This document shows, piece by piece, positions 1 to 8,057 of a stretch of 44,619 bases of DNA. This DNA comes from Mycobacterium sp. E3251 (GTDB lineage Bacteria; Actinomycetota; Actinomycetes; Mycobacteriales; Mycobacteriaceae): assembly GCF_001666835.1 (NCBI RefSeq), contig NZ_LZJF01000078.1, positions 1-44,619 of the forward strand, in the 5' to 3' direction. The translations under genes were made by a program, and so were the position numbers. The notes under the pieces were generated by a model. That model had not been told where the DNA came from, did no database searches, and saw only the letters and a program-made list of their open reading frames with translations. Each line of letters begins with the position of its first letter. Positions within the stretch are counted from its first letter, which is position 1.

Positions 1-84
1 CAGCTGCGGTATGTGCGGCGCGCCGATGACCAGGTCAAGATTCGGGGCTATCGCATCGAACCCGGTGAACTCCGCGCTGCGCGG
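1..84 (+). pseudogene. NRPS adenylation-domain fragment (A8 motif), cut at a junction
   Basis: Frame 1 from the first base reads [20 protein letters not shown] followed by GELRAA. This is the conserved A8 core (R-x-D-x-Q-V-K-I-R-G-x-R-I-E-x-G-E) near the end of adenylation domains of non-ribosomal peptide synthetases. The homology stops at about base 80, and the same DNA continues in frame 2 as an ABC ATPase. No start is visible, because the rest would lie left of the window. It is either the broken edge of a real NRPS gene brought here by rearrangement or an assembly misjoin. The motif identification is secure; the origin is inference. Confidence 0.8.
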
Positions 85-685
85 TATCAGCTTCGTAGTC
101 GAACAGGGCGACGGAATTCTGATCCACGGCGGCAACGGGTCGGGTAAGTCGACGCTGGCGTGGATCATGGCCGGGCTGACCGCTCCCACCAGCGGTGCCT
201 GTTTGCTCGACGGTCAACCCATCCGTGAGCACGTCGGCGCGGTGGGGTTGTCGTTTCAGACTTCGAGGCTGCAACTGATGCGCAGCCACGTTGGCCTGGA
301 AATCGCTTCCGTGGCAGGGTTTTCGGAGCGCGACGTGAACCGCGTGGCGGCTGCCCTTGGCGCGGTAGGTCTGGAGCCCGCGATGGGCAATCGCCGCATC
401 GACCAGCTCAGCGGTGGCGAAATGCGACGAGTGGTGCTGGCCGGACTGCTGGCGTGTTCGCCACGCGTGTTGATCCTCGACGAGCCGTTAGCCGGACTGG
501 ACATTTCCAGCCAGCGGGGCCTGCTGCGCCTGCTGGCCGACCTGCGACGTCACCGAGGCCTGACAGTGGTGGTCATCTCGCACGACTTCGTCGGTTTGGA
601 AGAGGTGTGCCCACGCGTTTTGCATCTGCAGAATGGCGCGCTGGAGTCTATGCCGGCCACCGCCACGGCCGGGGGTGTGGCGTGA
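11..685 (+). CDS. ECF-type ABC transporter ATP-binding protein, 5'-truncated at a junction
   Basis: This is an energy-coupling-factor type ABC ATPase that would hydrolyse ATP to power vitamin or metal uptake together with the EcfT protein encoded next. Visible motifs are Walker [10 protein letters not shown] (residues 40-48 from the ATG at 11), a Q-loop at GLSFQ, the signature LSGGE, Walker B LILDEP and an H-loop in VISHD. In M. tuberculosis the homologue (Rv2326c, from memory) is a longer fused protein with two ATPase domains and a membrane part; here only the last ATPase domain remains. Everything upstream of about residue 22 is not ABC sequence but an out-of-frame NRPS scrap, so the ATG at 11 is probably not a native start and the protein may be non-functional. 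The stop overlaps the GTG of the EcfT gene by 4 bp, showing the original translational coupling. Confidence 0.75.
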   Translation: MCGAPMTRSRFGAIASNPVNSALRGISFVVEQGDGILIHGGNGSGKSTLAWIMAGLTAPTSGACLLDGQPIREHVGAVGLSFQTSRLQLMRSHVGLEIASVAGFSERDVNRVAAALGAVGLEPAMGNRRIDQLSGGEMRRVVLAGLLACSPRVLILDEPLAGLDISSQRGLLRLLADLRRHRGLTVVVISHDFVGLEEVCPRVLHLQNGALESMPATATAGGVA

Positions 686-1539
686 CGGCAACCTCATCCT
701 CGTCCACGGCATCCGGGCGGAGCAGGCGCGGTTCTCGTCCGGTGGTGCTGCTGGTTCCGGTGCCCGGAAGGTCGGCCATTCACAACTTATGGGCCGGCAC
801 CAAACTGCTGGTGGTATTCGGTGTTTCGGTGTTGCTGACCCTCTATCCGGGTTGGGTGACGATCGGGGCGGTGGCAGTGCTCGTGGCGGCGGCGATCTGG
901 ATCGCACACATCCCCCGGGGTGCGGTTCCGTCGATTCCGCGGTGGCTGTGGGTCCTCCTGGCATTGGGATTCGTGACCGCGGCGTTGGCCGGCGGCAGTC
1001 CGGTGGTCTCGATTCACGGTGTTGGCATCGGCCTCGGTGGAGCGTTGAACTTCCTGCGGATCACCGCGCTATCGATCGTTCTGCTCGGGTTGGGGGCCAT
1101 GGTGTCCTGGACCACCAACGTCGCCGAAATCGCGCCGGCGCTGGCCATTTTGGGTCGCCCGTTCAGGTGGCTGCGGATTCCGGTCGACGAGTGGGCGGTG
1201 GCCTTGGCCCTGGCGCTACGCGCCTTCCCGCTGTTGATCGAGGAATTTCAGGTGCTCTACGCAGCTCGTCGATTGCGGCCCAACCACATGCCCCAGGGTC
1301 GCAAGGCTCGGGTCCGCCAAACGACGGGCAACTCGATCGACCTGGTGGCCGCCGCCATCGTGGTGACCCTGCGGCGCGCCGATGAGATGGGCGACGCGAT
1401 CACCGCTCGGGGCGGCACCGGTCAGCTCTCGGCCGACCCGGCGCGGCCGAGATTGGGTGATTGGGCGACGCTCGCGGTCACCCTCGCGGTCAGCGGTGCC
1501 GCGGTGGCGATCGAGACGATATTCCACCTGACTCACTAG
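682..1539 (+). CDS. ECF transporter transmembrane (T) component, EcfT/CbiQ family
   Basis: The 285-residue membrane protein is the T component that couples ECF ATPases to a substrate-binding S component. The GTG at 682 is chosen because it overlaps the ATPase stop as GTGA; an in-frame start further upstream would lie deep inside the ATPase gene. Hydrophobic segments follow a basic N-terminus (about residues 30-75, 90-110 and 125-150), with a last one near residue 265. The cytoplasmic part carries the two basic coupling elements typical of the family, around AARRLRP and ITARGGTG. It corresponds to Rv2325c in the syntenic M. tuberculosis order. No S component is visible, and the partner ATPase is truncated, so transport may be lost or use another ATPase. 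Confidence 0.85.
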   Translation: MTATSSSSTASGRSRRGSRPVVLLVPVPGRSAIHNLWAGTKLLVVFGVSVLLTLYPGWVTIGAVAVLVAAAIWIAHIPRGAVPSIPRWLWVLLALGFVTAALAGGSPVVSIHGVGIGLGGALNFLRITALSIVLLGLGAMVSWTTNVAEIAPALAILGRPFRWLRIPVDEWAVALALALRAFPLLIEEFQVLYAARRLRPNHMPQGRKARVRQTTGNSIDLVAAAIVVTLRRADEMGDAITARGGTGQLSADPARPRLGDWATLAVTLAVSGAAVAIETIFHLTH

Positions 1540-1560
1540 TCGTTCGCGTAGCGTGAGCGC

Positions 1561-2019
1561 GTGGCCGACATCCACCGGACTCGCACGATCGCGGCTCGCA
1601 TCGGTGACATCTGGGAGACGCTGGCGGACTTCGGGGCGATCAGTTCGTGGGCCGGCAACGTCGACCACTCGTGCATCTTGTCCTCCGGCCCCGGCGGAGC
1701 TCCCGTCGGGACCGCCCGGCGGGTGCAGGTCAACCGCGACGCCCTCGTCGAGCGCATCACCGAGTTCGACCCGCCCCGCGCGCTCGGCTACGACATCGAA
1801 GGCCTGCCCAGACGCCTGCGCAGGGTGTCCAACCGCTGGACGCTGGCATCCACCGGTGATTCGGCCGCCGCGACGGCGGTGACCCTCACCAGCACCGTCG
1901 AAATCGGTCCGCACGCAATGCAAAAGCTGGCCGAACGGGTCCTGTGCCGCGTACTCGCGCGACAGTCCGAGGCGATGCTCGCCGGGCTTGCGAATCGATT
2001 GGAGCGTGCTGGTGTCTGA
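1561..2019 (+). CDS. SRPBCC-fold (polyketide cyclase/START-like) small protein
   Basis: The 152-residue protein reads as an SRPBCC domain. It opens with a beta strand (HRTRTIAARIGDIWETLADF), has the W-A-G-N-V-D-H stretch and alternating strands in the middle, and ends in a long amphipathic helix (residues ~120-150). These proteins bind hydrophobic ligands in a helix-grip cavity; the ligand is unknown. The start is GTG at 1561, 21 bp after the EcfT stop. Its 3' end overlaps the sulfatase start by 8 bp, so the two are co-translated. The pair resembles Rv3076-Rv3077 of M. tuberculosis, which lies elsewhere in that genome; this is from memory. Confidence 0.75.
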   Translation: MADIHRTRTIAARIGDIWETLADFGAISSWAGNVDHSCILSSGPGGAPVGTARRVQVNRDALVERITEFDPPRALGYDIEGLPRRLRRVSNRWTLASTGDSAAATAVTLTSTVEIGPHAMQKLAERVLCRVLARQSEAMLAGLANRLERAGV

Positions 2020-3823
2020 TCGCCCCGACGTCATCGTCATCATGACGGACGAGGAACGTGCGGTGCCCCCGTACGAGGCTCCCGACGTGCTCGCGTGGCG
2101 CGACCGGACACTCACCGGCCGCAAGTGGTTTCAGGACCACGGGGTCAGCTTCACTCGGCACTACACCGGCTCGCTGGCCTGCGTGCCAAGCCGCCCAACG
2201 ATTTTCACCGGTCACTATCCTGACTTGCACGGCGTCACCCAGACCGACGGCATCGGAAAGACCGCCGGCGATTCGCGCATGCGCTGGCTGCGTGCGGGCG
2301 AGGTCCCCACGCTCGGCAATTGGTTCCGGGTGGCCGGATACGACACCCATTACGACGGCAAGTGGCACATCTCGCACGCCGACCTCACCGACCCGAGGAC
2401 CGGTGGGCCGCTGGCGACCAACGACGAGAACGGTGTCGTCGACGCCGCCGCGGTGCGGCGCTACCTGGAGGCGGATCGGTTGGGGCCGTTCGGATTCTCG
2501 GGGTGGGTCGGCCCGGAGCCGCACGGGGCGGCGCTGGCCGACGCCGGTATCCGCCGCGACCCGCTGATCGCCGCTCGGGTGGTCGCGTGGCTCGCCGACC
2601 GCTATGCCCGTCGCCGCGACGGCGACCCGGCCGCGCTGCGCCCGTTCCTCCTGGTCGCCAGCTTCGTCAATCCCCATGACATCGTGCTGTTCCCGACCTG
2701 GTCCCGGCGCAGCCCGGTCAAGCCGTCGCCACTCGACCCGCCCGCGGTGCCCGCCGCGCCCACCGCGGACGAAGACCTGTCCACGAAACCGGCGGCGCAG
2801 ATCGCCTTTCGCGAGGCTTACTACTCCGGCTACGGCCCCGCGCCCGCGATCGAGCGGACCTACGAGCGCAACGCGCAGCGCTACCGCGACCTGTATTACC
2901 GGCTGCACGCCGAGGTGGACGGGCCGATCGACCGCGTCAGGCGGGCCGTCACCGAAGGCGGCTCGCGCAATGCTGTTTTGGTGCGCACGGCCGATCACGG
3001 CGATCTGCTGGGCGCCCACGGCGGTCTGCACCAGAAATGGTTCAACCTCTACGACGAGGCCACCCGCGTCCCCTTCGTCATCGCGCGCATCGGCGAGCGC
3101 TCGACGCGGCCACGGCTTGTCGCCGCACCCACCTCCCACGTCGACCTGGTCCCCACGCTGCTGGCGGCGGCGGGCATCGATGTCGCGGCGGCCTCCGCCA
3201 CGCTGGCCCAGTCGTTCTCGGAAGTGCATCGGCTGCCCGGCCGGAACCTCATGCCCGTCGTGGACGGCGCCGCGGCCGACGAGACTCGTGCCGTCTACCT
3301 GATGACCCGCGACAACATGCTCGAAGGGGATAGCGGCGCGTCGGGATTGGCTCGCCGCCTGAAGCGGACCGTCAATCCGCCTGCGCCGCTGCGCATCCGC
3401 GTCCCGGCCCACACCGCCTCCAACTTCGAGGGTCTGGTGGTCCGCGTCGACGACGCGACGGTTCCCGGTGGCGCAGGCCATCTCTGGAAGCTGGTGCGCA
3501 CCTTCGACGACCCGGGCACCTGGACGGAGCCAGGAGTGCGGCACTTGGCGGCCAATGGGCTCGGGGGAGAGGCTTACCGGACCTCCCCGCTCGACGATCA
3601 GTGGGAGCTATACGACCTCACCGCGGACCCGATCGAAGCGATCAACCGTTGGACCGATCCGGATCTGCACAGCGTGCGTCAGCACCTGCGGATGGAGCTC
3701 AAGCAGGCCAGGGCCAGTTCCGTCCCGGAGCGAAACCGCCCGTGGCCCTATGCATCTCGCCGGCCGCCGACGGCGGGGCCGTCGAGGCTGAGGCGCCTGA
3801 TTGCGGCTGCGTTCGATCGCTGA
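2012..3823 (+). CDS. atsF: Sulfatase (type I, formylglycine-dependent)
   Basis: This alkaline-phosphatase-superfamily sulfatase hydrolyses a sulfate ester; the substrate is unknown. The C-x-P-S-R motif at residues 57-61 (CVPSR) is where cysteine is converted to formylglycine. Metal ligands are plausible in the N-terminal MTDEE and in the later TADHGDLLGAHG segment, and KWHISH resembles the family's second conserved block. GTG at 2012 is preferred over TTG at 1988, because it gives 603 residues and begins MSDRPDVIVIM just before the first strand. The length matches my memory of Rv3077 (AtsF), and the preceding SRPBCC gene matches Rv3076, hence the symbol, which is by similarity only. A formylglycine-generating enzyme is not in the window. 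The gene is convergent with the AsnC gene. Confidence 0.85.
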   Translation: MSDRPDVIVIMTDEERAVPPYEAPDVLAWRDRTLTGRKWFQDHGVSFTRHYTGSLACVPSRPTIFTGHYPDLHGVTQTDGIGKTAGDSRMRWLRAGEVPTLGNWFRVAGYDTHYDGKWHISHADLTDPRTGGPLATNDENGVVDAAAVRRYLEADRLGPFGFSGWVGPEPHGAALADAGIRRDPLIAARVVAWLADRYARRRDGDPAALRPFLLVASFVNPHDIVLFPTWSRRSPVKPSPLDPPAVPAAPTADEDLSTKPAAQIAFREAYYSGYGPAPAIERTYERNAQRYRDLYYRLHAEVDGPIDRVRRAVTEGGSRNAVLVRTADHGDLLGAHGGLHQKWFNLYDEATRVPFVIARIGERSTRPRLVAAPTSHVDLVPTLLAAAGIDVAAASATLAQSFSEVHRLPGRNLMPVVDGAAADETRAVYLMTRDNMLEGDSGASGLARRLKRTVNPPAPLRIRVPAHTASNFEGLVVRVDDATVPGGAGHLWKLVRTFDDPGTWTEPGVRHLAANGLGGEAYRTSPLDDQWELYDLTADPIEAINRWTDPDLHSVRQHLRMELKQARASSVPERNRPWPYASRRPPTAGPSRLRRLIAAAFDR

Positions 3824-3906
3824 ATCACGTGTGCCACATGAGACCCATCCTGTGGGCATTACATGGTCGGCGAATTTGATATCGCGGGCGATAGCACATT
3901 CGAAGG

Positions 3907-3936
3907 TCGCCAGATGGCCGGTCGCCAGATGGCCGG
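3907..3936. repeat. 15-bp tandem repeat, two perfect copies
   Basis: TCGCCAGATGGCCGG occurs twice in immediate succession (3907-3921 and 3922-3936) in the 126-bp convergent gap between the sulfatase and AsnC genes. Each copy contains the small inverted repeat GCCA-ga-TGGC. It may be a short VNTR or paired hairpins acting on the two transcript ends. Confidence 0.85.
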
Positions 3937-3949
3937 AAGCGCAACGCCG

Positions 3950-4396
3950 CTAAGTTCGCATGCGGTCGATGAGGTTCGACAACACCACGATGCTTTCGCT
4001 GCGCTCGATGTCCGCGCTCGAGCGGATGCGTTCGAGGGCCGCCTCTAGATGCCGCATGTCGCGGGCCAGTACGTGCAGGATCGCATCCGACGTGCCGGTG
4101 ACCGTCGCCGCGCTGACCACCTCGGGCATGTCCACCCACGCCGCGCGGAGCCGATCGGGCTCGATCGTGCCGTGGCAGAACACCTGCACGTAGGCCTCTG
4201 TCTTCCAGCCGAGCGCGTTTGGGTCGACGACCGTCGTGAAGCCCCTGATCACCCCGTCGTCGACCATCCGGTCGACGCGGCGCTTGACCGCCGGCGCCGA
4301 GAGGTTCACCGTCTGGCCGATTTCCGCGAAGGTGGCCCGTGCGTTTCTGGTCAACTCGGAGAGGATGCGCTCGTCCGTCCCATCCAGGCGGTCCAT
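3950..4396 (-). CDS. Lrp/AsnC family transcriptional regulator
   Basis: The 148-residue protein has the AsnC layout: an N-terminal helix-turn-helix (about residues 4-60, with DERILSELTRNAR and the recognition region LSAPAVKRRVDRM) and a C-terminal RAM ligand-binding domain (about residues 65-142, with VSAATVTGTSDAILHVLARD). Such regulators bind amino acids and form octamers that wrap DNA. It is divergent from the ddaH-rocD-rocE-usp operon across 111 bp, so it most likely senses arginine or ornithine and controls that operon, as does its positional equivalent Rv2324. The start is ATG at 4396. Confidence 0.92.
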   Translation of the reverse strand: MDRLDGTDERILSELTRNARATFAEIGQTVNLSAPAVKRRVDRMVDDGVIRGFTTVVDPNALGWKTEAYVQVFCHGTIEPDRLRAAWVDMPEVVSAATVTGTSDAILHVLARDMRHLEAALERIRSSADIERSESIVVLSNLIDRMRT

Positions 4397-4507
4397 CCGT
4401 TACCCCTTAATAAATCGCCGCTACGCGCGGCTTGGTGCAATAAATCAACTATAGACGCGCAAGAAACGTCGGTTGCTTGTTTGAGCTGCCGGAAATACCG
4501 TTGATCT
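4397..4507. promoter_or_regulatory. Divergent asnC/ddaH promoter with repeated AATAAATC boxes
   Basis: The 111-bp gap is AT-rich against its surroundings. AATAAATC occurs twice in the same orientation, at 4409-4416 and 4439-4446, exactly 30 bp apart (about three helical turns). Between them lies an inverted repeat GCCGC-tacgc-GCGGC (4417-4431). Phased boxes of this kind suit an Lrp/AsnC octamer. The assignment as operator is inference from position and spacing. Confidence 0.5.
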
Positions 4508-5353
4508 ATGACGGATTCGTACGTTGCGCCACGCGCGACCGGCAAGCTCGTCCGCACGCCGCGGGCCCGCCGGTACGCGATGACGCCGCCGGAGTTCTTC
4601 GCGGTGGAGTACGCGATCAACCCGTGGATGGACATCGCCACCCCCGTCGACGTTGGCGTCGCGATGGCCCAATGGGACTCCCTGCGCGCGGCCTACCTAC
4701 GGCTGGGGCACCGGGTGGAGGTGATCAAGCCCGTGCCCGGCCTCCCGGACATGGTGTACGCCGCAAACGGCGGATTCATCGCGGGCGACGTCGCGATCGT
4801 CGCGAGATTTCGATTCGCCGAGCGGGCGGGCGAATCACGCGCCTACGCCGAATGGATGTCCTCGTTCGGGTACCGGCCGGTGTCCACCCGTCATGTCAAC
4901 GAGGGGCAGGGCGACTTGCTGATGGTCGGGGAGACGGTGTTGGCGGGCTATGGCTTTCGCACCGACCGGCGTGCACACGCGGAAATCTCCGCGGCGCTGC
5001 GGGCGCCGGTCGTCTCACTCGAGTTGGTGGATCCACGCTTTTATCACCTCGACACCGCGCTGGCGGTTCTCGACGACCAGACCATCGCGTTCTACCCGCC
5101 GGCGTTCAGCGCGAGCGCGCGGGACCAACTGCAGGCTCTGTTTCCCGGCGCGATCGTGGTCGCAAGCGCCGACGCGTTCGTGCTCGGCCTCAACGTCGTC
5201 TCCGATGGCCTGCACGTCGTCCTCCCTGCCGCGGCAACGGGTTTCGCCGCGCAGCTGCGTGCGGCCGGTTTCGAGCCGATCGGCGTCGAGCTGTCCGAAC
5301 TCCTCAAGGGCGGCGGTTCGGTCAAGTGCTGCACATTGGAGGTGTTTCCATGA
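4508..5353 (+). CDS. ddaH: Dimethylargininase / amidinotransferase-fold arginine hydrolase
   Basis: The 281-residue protein belongs to the guanidino-group-modifying (pentein) superfamily and most likely hydrolyses methylarginine or a related guanidine to citrulline plus an amine. The catalytic histidine sits in FYHLDTAL (H180) and the nucleophilic cysteine in GGGSVKCC (C274). The N-terminal substrate region PDMVYAANGGF (residues 80-90) is also typical. The length fits DDAH enzymes rather than the longer ArcA arginine deiminases. It is the first gene of the operon, and its stop overlaps the rocD ATG (ATGA). Positional equivalent: Rv2323c. Methylarginine against plain arginine specificity cannot be read from sequence. 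Confidence 0.85.
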   Translation: MTDSYVAPRATGKLVRTPRARRYAMTPPEFFAVEYAINPWMDIATPVDVGVAMAQWDSLRAAYLRLGHRVEVIKPVPGLPDMVYAANGGFIAGDVAIVARFRFAERAGESRAYAEWMSSFGYRPVSTRHVNEGQGDLLMVGETVLAGYGFRTDRRAHAEISAALRAPVVSLELVDPRFYHLDTALAVLDDQTIAFYPPAFSASARDQLQALFPGAIVVASADAFVLGLNVVSDGLHVVLPAAATGFAAQLRAAGFEPIGVELSELLKGGGSVKCCTLEVFP

Positions 5354-6585
5354 CGATCCTCGACGCCCGGACCTCGACCCGGACCGAATCGGCGATCGGC
5401 TTGGTCGAACGCTTTGCGGCACACAACTATTCGCCGTTGCCCGTGGTGGCGGCCAGCGCCGAGGGTGCGTGGATCACCGACGTGGAGGGCCGGCGCTATT
5501 TGGATTGCCTGGCCGCCTATTCGGCGGTCAACTTCGGCCATCGCAACCCGGAGATCACCGCGGCGGCCCACGCCCAGCTCGACACCGTTACGTTGGTGAG
5601 CCGCGCGTTCCATTCCGACACCCTCGGTCCGTTCTGCGCCGCCCTTGCCCGGCTGTGCGGCAAAGACCTGGTGTTGCCGATGAACTCGGGCGCAGAAGCC
5701 GTGGAGAGCGGTCTCAAGGTCGCGCGCAAGTGGGGTGCGGAGGTCAAGGGCGTGCCCGATGGCCGGGCCAATATCATCGTCGCGGACAACAACTTCCACG
5801 GCCGCACGATCAGCATCGTCAGCTTCTCCTCGGATCCGGCGGCGCGGGATGGATTCGGACCATTCACCCCGGGTTTCCGCTCCGTGCCCTTCGGGGATGC
5901 CGCCGCGCTGGCCCGCGCGATCGACGACGACACCGTCGCGGTCCTGCTCGAGCCGATCCAGGGCGAGGCCGGCATCGTCGTCCCGCCCGACGACTACCTG
6001 CCGACCGTGCGCGCCCTGTGCAGCGAGCACCACGTTCTTATGATCGCCGACGAGATTCAGTCTGGCCTGGCGCGCACGGGGCGCACCTTCGCCTGCGACC
6101 ACTGGGGCGTGGTGCCGGACGTCTACCTGCTCGGCAAGGCGCTGGGCGGCGGTGTGGTTCCCTTGTCGGCGGTGGTCGCCGACGACGAGGTGCTGGGTGT
6201 GCTGCATCCCGGCGAACACGGCTCGACCTTCGGTGGTAATCCGTTGGCGGCCGCTATCGGCACCACCGTGGTTTCCATGCTGGGCCGCGGAGAGTTTCAA
6301 GCCCGCTCGGCGAAATTGGGCGCACACCTGCACGGGCGCCTGCGAGGCCTGCTTGGCCACGGTGTCGTGGCGGTGCGCGGCCTGGGACTGTGGGCCGGCG
6401 TCGACGTCGACCCCGCGCTCGGGACGGGCAAGCAGCTGAGTCTTCGGCTGGCCGATCGTGGTGTGTTGGTGAAGGACACGCACGGGTCGACGTTGCGGTT
6501 CGCGCCACCGCTGGTGATCGGCGAGCAGGAGATCGACTGGGCGATTGAGCAGTTCGCTATGGCGTTGCGGGGGGCTGGCCCATAA
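5350..6585 (+). CDS. rocD: Ornithine aminotransferase (class III PLP)
   Basis: The 411-residue class III aminotransferase converts ornithine plus 2-oxoglutarate to glutamate semialdehyde plus glutamate. The PLP lysine is K263 in LLGKALGGG, and D234 in IADEIQSG would contact the pyridine nitrogen. Cofactor phosphate-binding NSGAEAVE (112-119) and NNFHGRT (147-153) are present, and TFGGNPLA follows the lysine. The start is ATG at 5350, overlapping the ddaH stop; longer in-frame readings run through ddaH and are rejected. The frame is uninterrupted, whereas M. tuberculosis H37Rv has this gene split as rocD1/rocD2 (from memory). Its neighbours supply and import the substrate. Confidence 0.93.
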   Translation: MTILDARTSTRTESAIGLVERFAAHNYSPLPVVAASAEGAWITDVEGRRYLDCLAAYSAVNFGHRNPEITAAAHAQLDTVTLVSRAFHSDTLGPFCAALARLCGKDLVLPMNSGAEAVESGLKVARKWGAEVKGVPDGRANIIVADNNFHGRTISIVSFSSDPAARDGFGPFTPGFRSVPFGDAAALARAIDDDTVAVLLEPIQGEAGIVVPPDDYLPTVRALCSEHHVLMIADEIQSGLARTGRTFACDHWGVVPDVYLLGKALGGGVVPLSAVVADDEVLGVLHPGEHGSTFGGNPLAAAIGTTVVSMLGRGEFQARSAKLGAHLHGRLRGLLGHGVVAVRGLGLWAGVDVDPALGTGKQLSLRLADRGVLVKDTHGSTLRFAPPLVIGEQEIDWAIEQFAMALRGAGP

Positions 6586-6611
6586 TCAGCTGATCGAGCA
6601 AGGAGGGGTAA

Positions 6612-8057
6612 TTGCCACCCACGTCGATCAGCTTGAAAGAGCAGATGCTGCGGCGCCGCCCGGTTGTGGGCACGCCCGTCGCGTACGGGGCCGCGGACCA
6701 CCTCAAGCGGACCATCGGCACCTTCCAGCTGACCATGTTCGGGGTCGGCTCGACGGTCGGGACGGGCATCTTCTTCGTCATGTCTCAAGCCGTGCCCGAA
6801 GCCGGCCCCGGAGTCATTCTGTCGTTCCTCATCGCCGGGCTCGCCGCTGGGCTCGCGGCCATCTGCTACGCCGAATTGGCCTCCGCGGTACCGGTTTCCG
6901 GGTCGTCGTACTCCTACGCGTACACCACCCTGGGTGAGGTCGTCGCGATGGGGGTGGCGGCGTGCCTGCTGCTGGAGTACGGGGTGTCGACCGCCGCGGT
7001 CGCGGTGAACTGGAGCGGCTACCTCAACAAGTTGCTCAGCAATGTGTTCGGAATCCAATTTCCGCACGCGGTGTCCGCCGCGCCATGGGATGCGCGTCCC
7101 GGCTTCGTGAACCTGCCGGCGATCATCTTGCTCGCTATGTGCGCGCTGCTGCTCATCCGCGGCGCCAGCGAGTCGGCCCGGGTCAACACGATCATGGTGC
7201 TGGTCAAGCTGGGCGTGCTGGTCATCTTCGTGATCATCGGCTTCACCGCGTTCGACGCGACCCATCTCCGCGACTTTGCGCCGTTCGGTGCGGCGGGCAT
7301 CGGCTCGGCCGCGGGCACCATCTTCTTCTCCTATATCGGTCTCGATGCCGTGTCGACCGCCGGCGACGAAGTGAAGAACCCGCAGAAGACCATGCCCCGC
7401 GCGTTGATCGCGGCGCTGGTAACGGTCACTAGCGTGTATGTGCTCGTCGCGCTCGCCGCGCTGGGCACTCAGCCGTGGCAGGACTTCGCCGGGCAACAGG
7501 AGGCCGGCCTGGCCACCATCCTCGACAAGGTCACGCGCGGCAGCTGGGCAAGCACGATCCTGGCCGCCGGCGCCGTCATCTCGATCTTCTCCGTCACTTT
7601 GGTCACCATGTACGGACAGACGCGCATCCTCTTCGCCATGGGCCGCGACGGGTTATTGCCGTCGCGATTCGCGCGCGTGAACACGAGCACCATGACCCCG
7701 GTGAGCAACACGGTGATCGTGGCGATCGCCGCCTCGGCGTTGGCCGCCTTCATACCGCTGGAGAAGTTGGCGGACATGGTGTCCATCGGGACGCTCACCG
7801 CGTTCGTGGTCGTTTCCGCCGGAGTGATCATCTTGCGGGTGCGTGAACCCGACCTGCCCCGGGGATTCAAGGTCCCCGGTTACCCCGTCACGCCCGTCCT
7901 TTCGGTGTTGGCTTGCGGGTACATCCTCGCCAGCCTGCACTGGTACACCTGGATCGCGTTCAGCGGCTGGGTCACGCTCGCGCTAATCTTCTACTTCGTG
8001 TGGGGCCGCCATCACAGCGCGCTCAACAGCGAAACGCTCGAGCGAGACGCGCTATGA
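6612..8057 (+). CDS. rocE: Amino acid permease, APC family (arginine/ornithine type)
   Basis: The 481-residue membrane transporter is of the amino acid-polyamine-organocation superfamily, with about twelve to fourteen hydrophobic segments. The first holds the family signature GVGSTVGTGIFFV (residues ~41-53), used for substrate binding at the unwound TM1, and TIFFSYIGLDAVSTAGDE matches the conserved TM6 region. The start is TTG at 6612; a strong ribosome site AGGAGG (6601-6606) lies 5 bp ahead, and no ATG or GTG is better placed. By context it imports arginine or ornithine for DdaH/RocD. Its stop overlaps the ATG of the stress protein gene. Positional equivalent: Rv2320c. Confidence 0.9.
   Translation: MPPTSISLKEQMLRRRPVVGTPVAYGAADHLKRTIGTFQLTMFGVGSTVGTGIFFVMSQAVPEAGPGVILSFLIAGLAAGLAAICYAELASAVPVSGSSYSYAYTTLGEVVAMGVAACLLLEYGVSTAAVAVNWSGYLNKLLSNVFGIQFPHAVSAAPWDARPGFVNLPAIILLAMCALLLIRGASESARVNTIMVLVKLGVLVIFVIIGFTAFDATHLRDFAPFGAAGIGSAAGTIFFSYIGLDAVSTAGDEVKNPQKTMPRALIAALVTVTSVYVLVALAALGTQPWQDFAGQQEAGLATILDKVTRGSWASTILAAGAVISIFSVTLVTMYGQTRILFAMGRDGLLPSRFARVNTSTMTPVSNTVIVAIAASALAAFIPLEKLADMVSIGTLTAFVVVSAGVIILRVREPDLPRGFKVPGYPVTPVLSVLACGYILASLHWYTWIAFSGWVTLALIFYFVWGRHHSALNSETLERDAL

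Noticed and set aside
454..681. Upstream extension of the EcfT frame
   Set aside because: It lies wholly inside the ABC ATPase gene in another frame and reads as non-protein-like Arg/Pro-rich sequence; the GTG at 682 overlapping the ATPase stop is the natural start.
4477..5349. Long in-frame extension upstream of rocD
   Set aside because: It is a shadow of ddaH; the ATG at 5350 overlapping the ddaH stop gives a normal-length aminotransferase.
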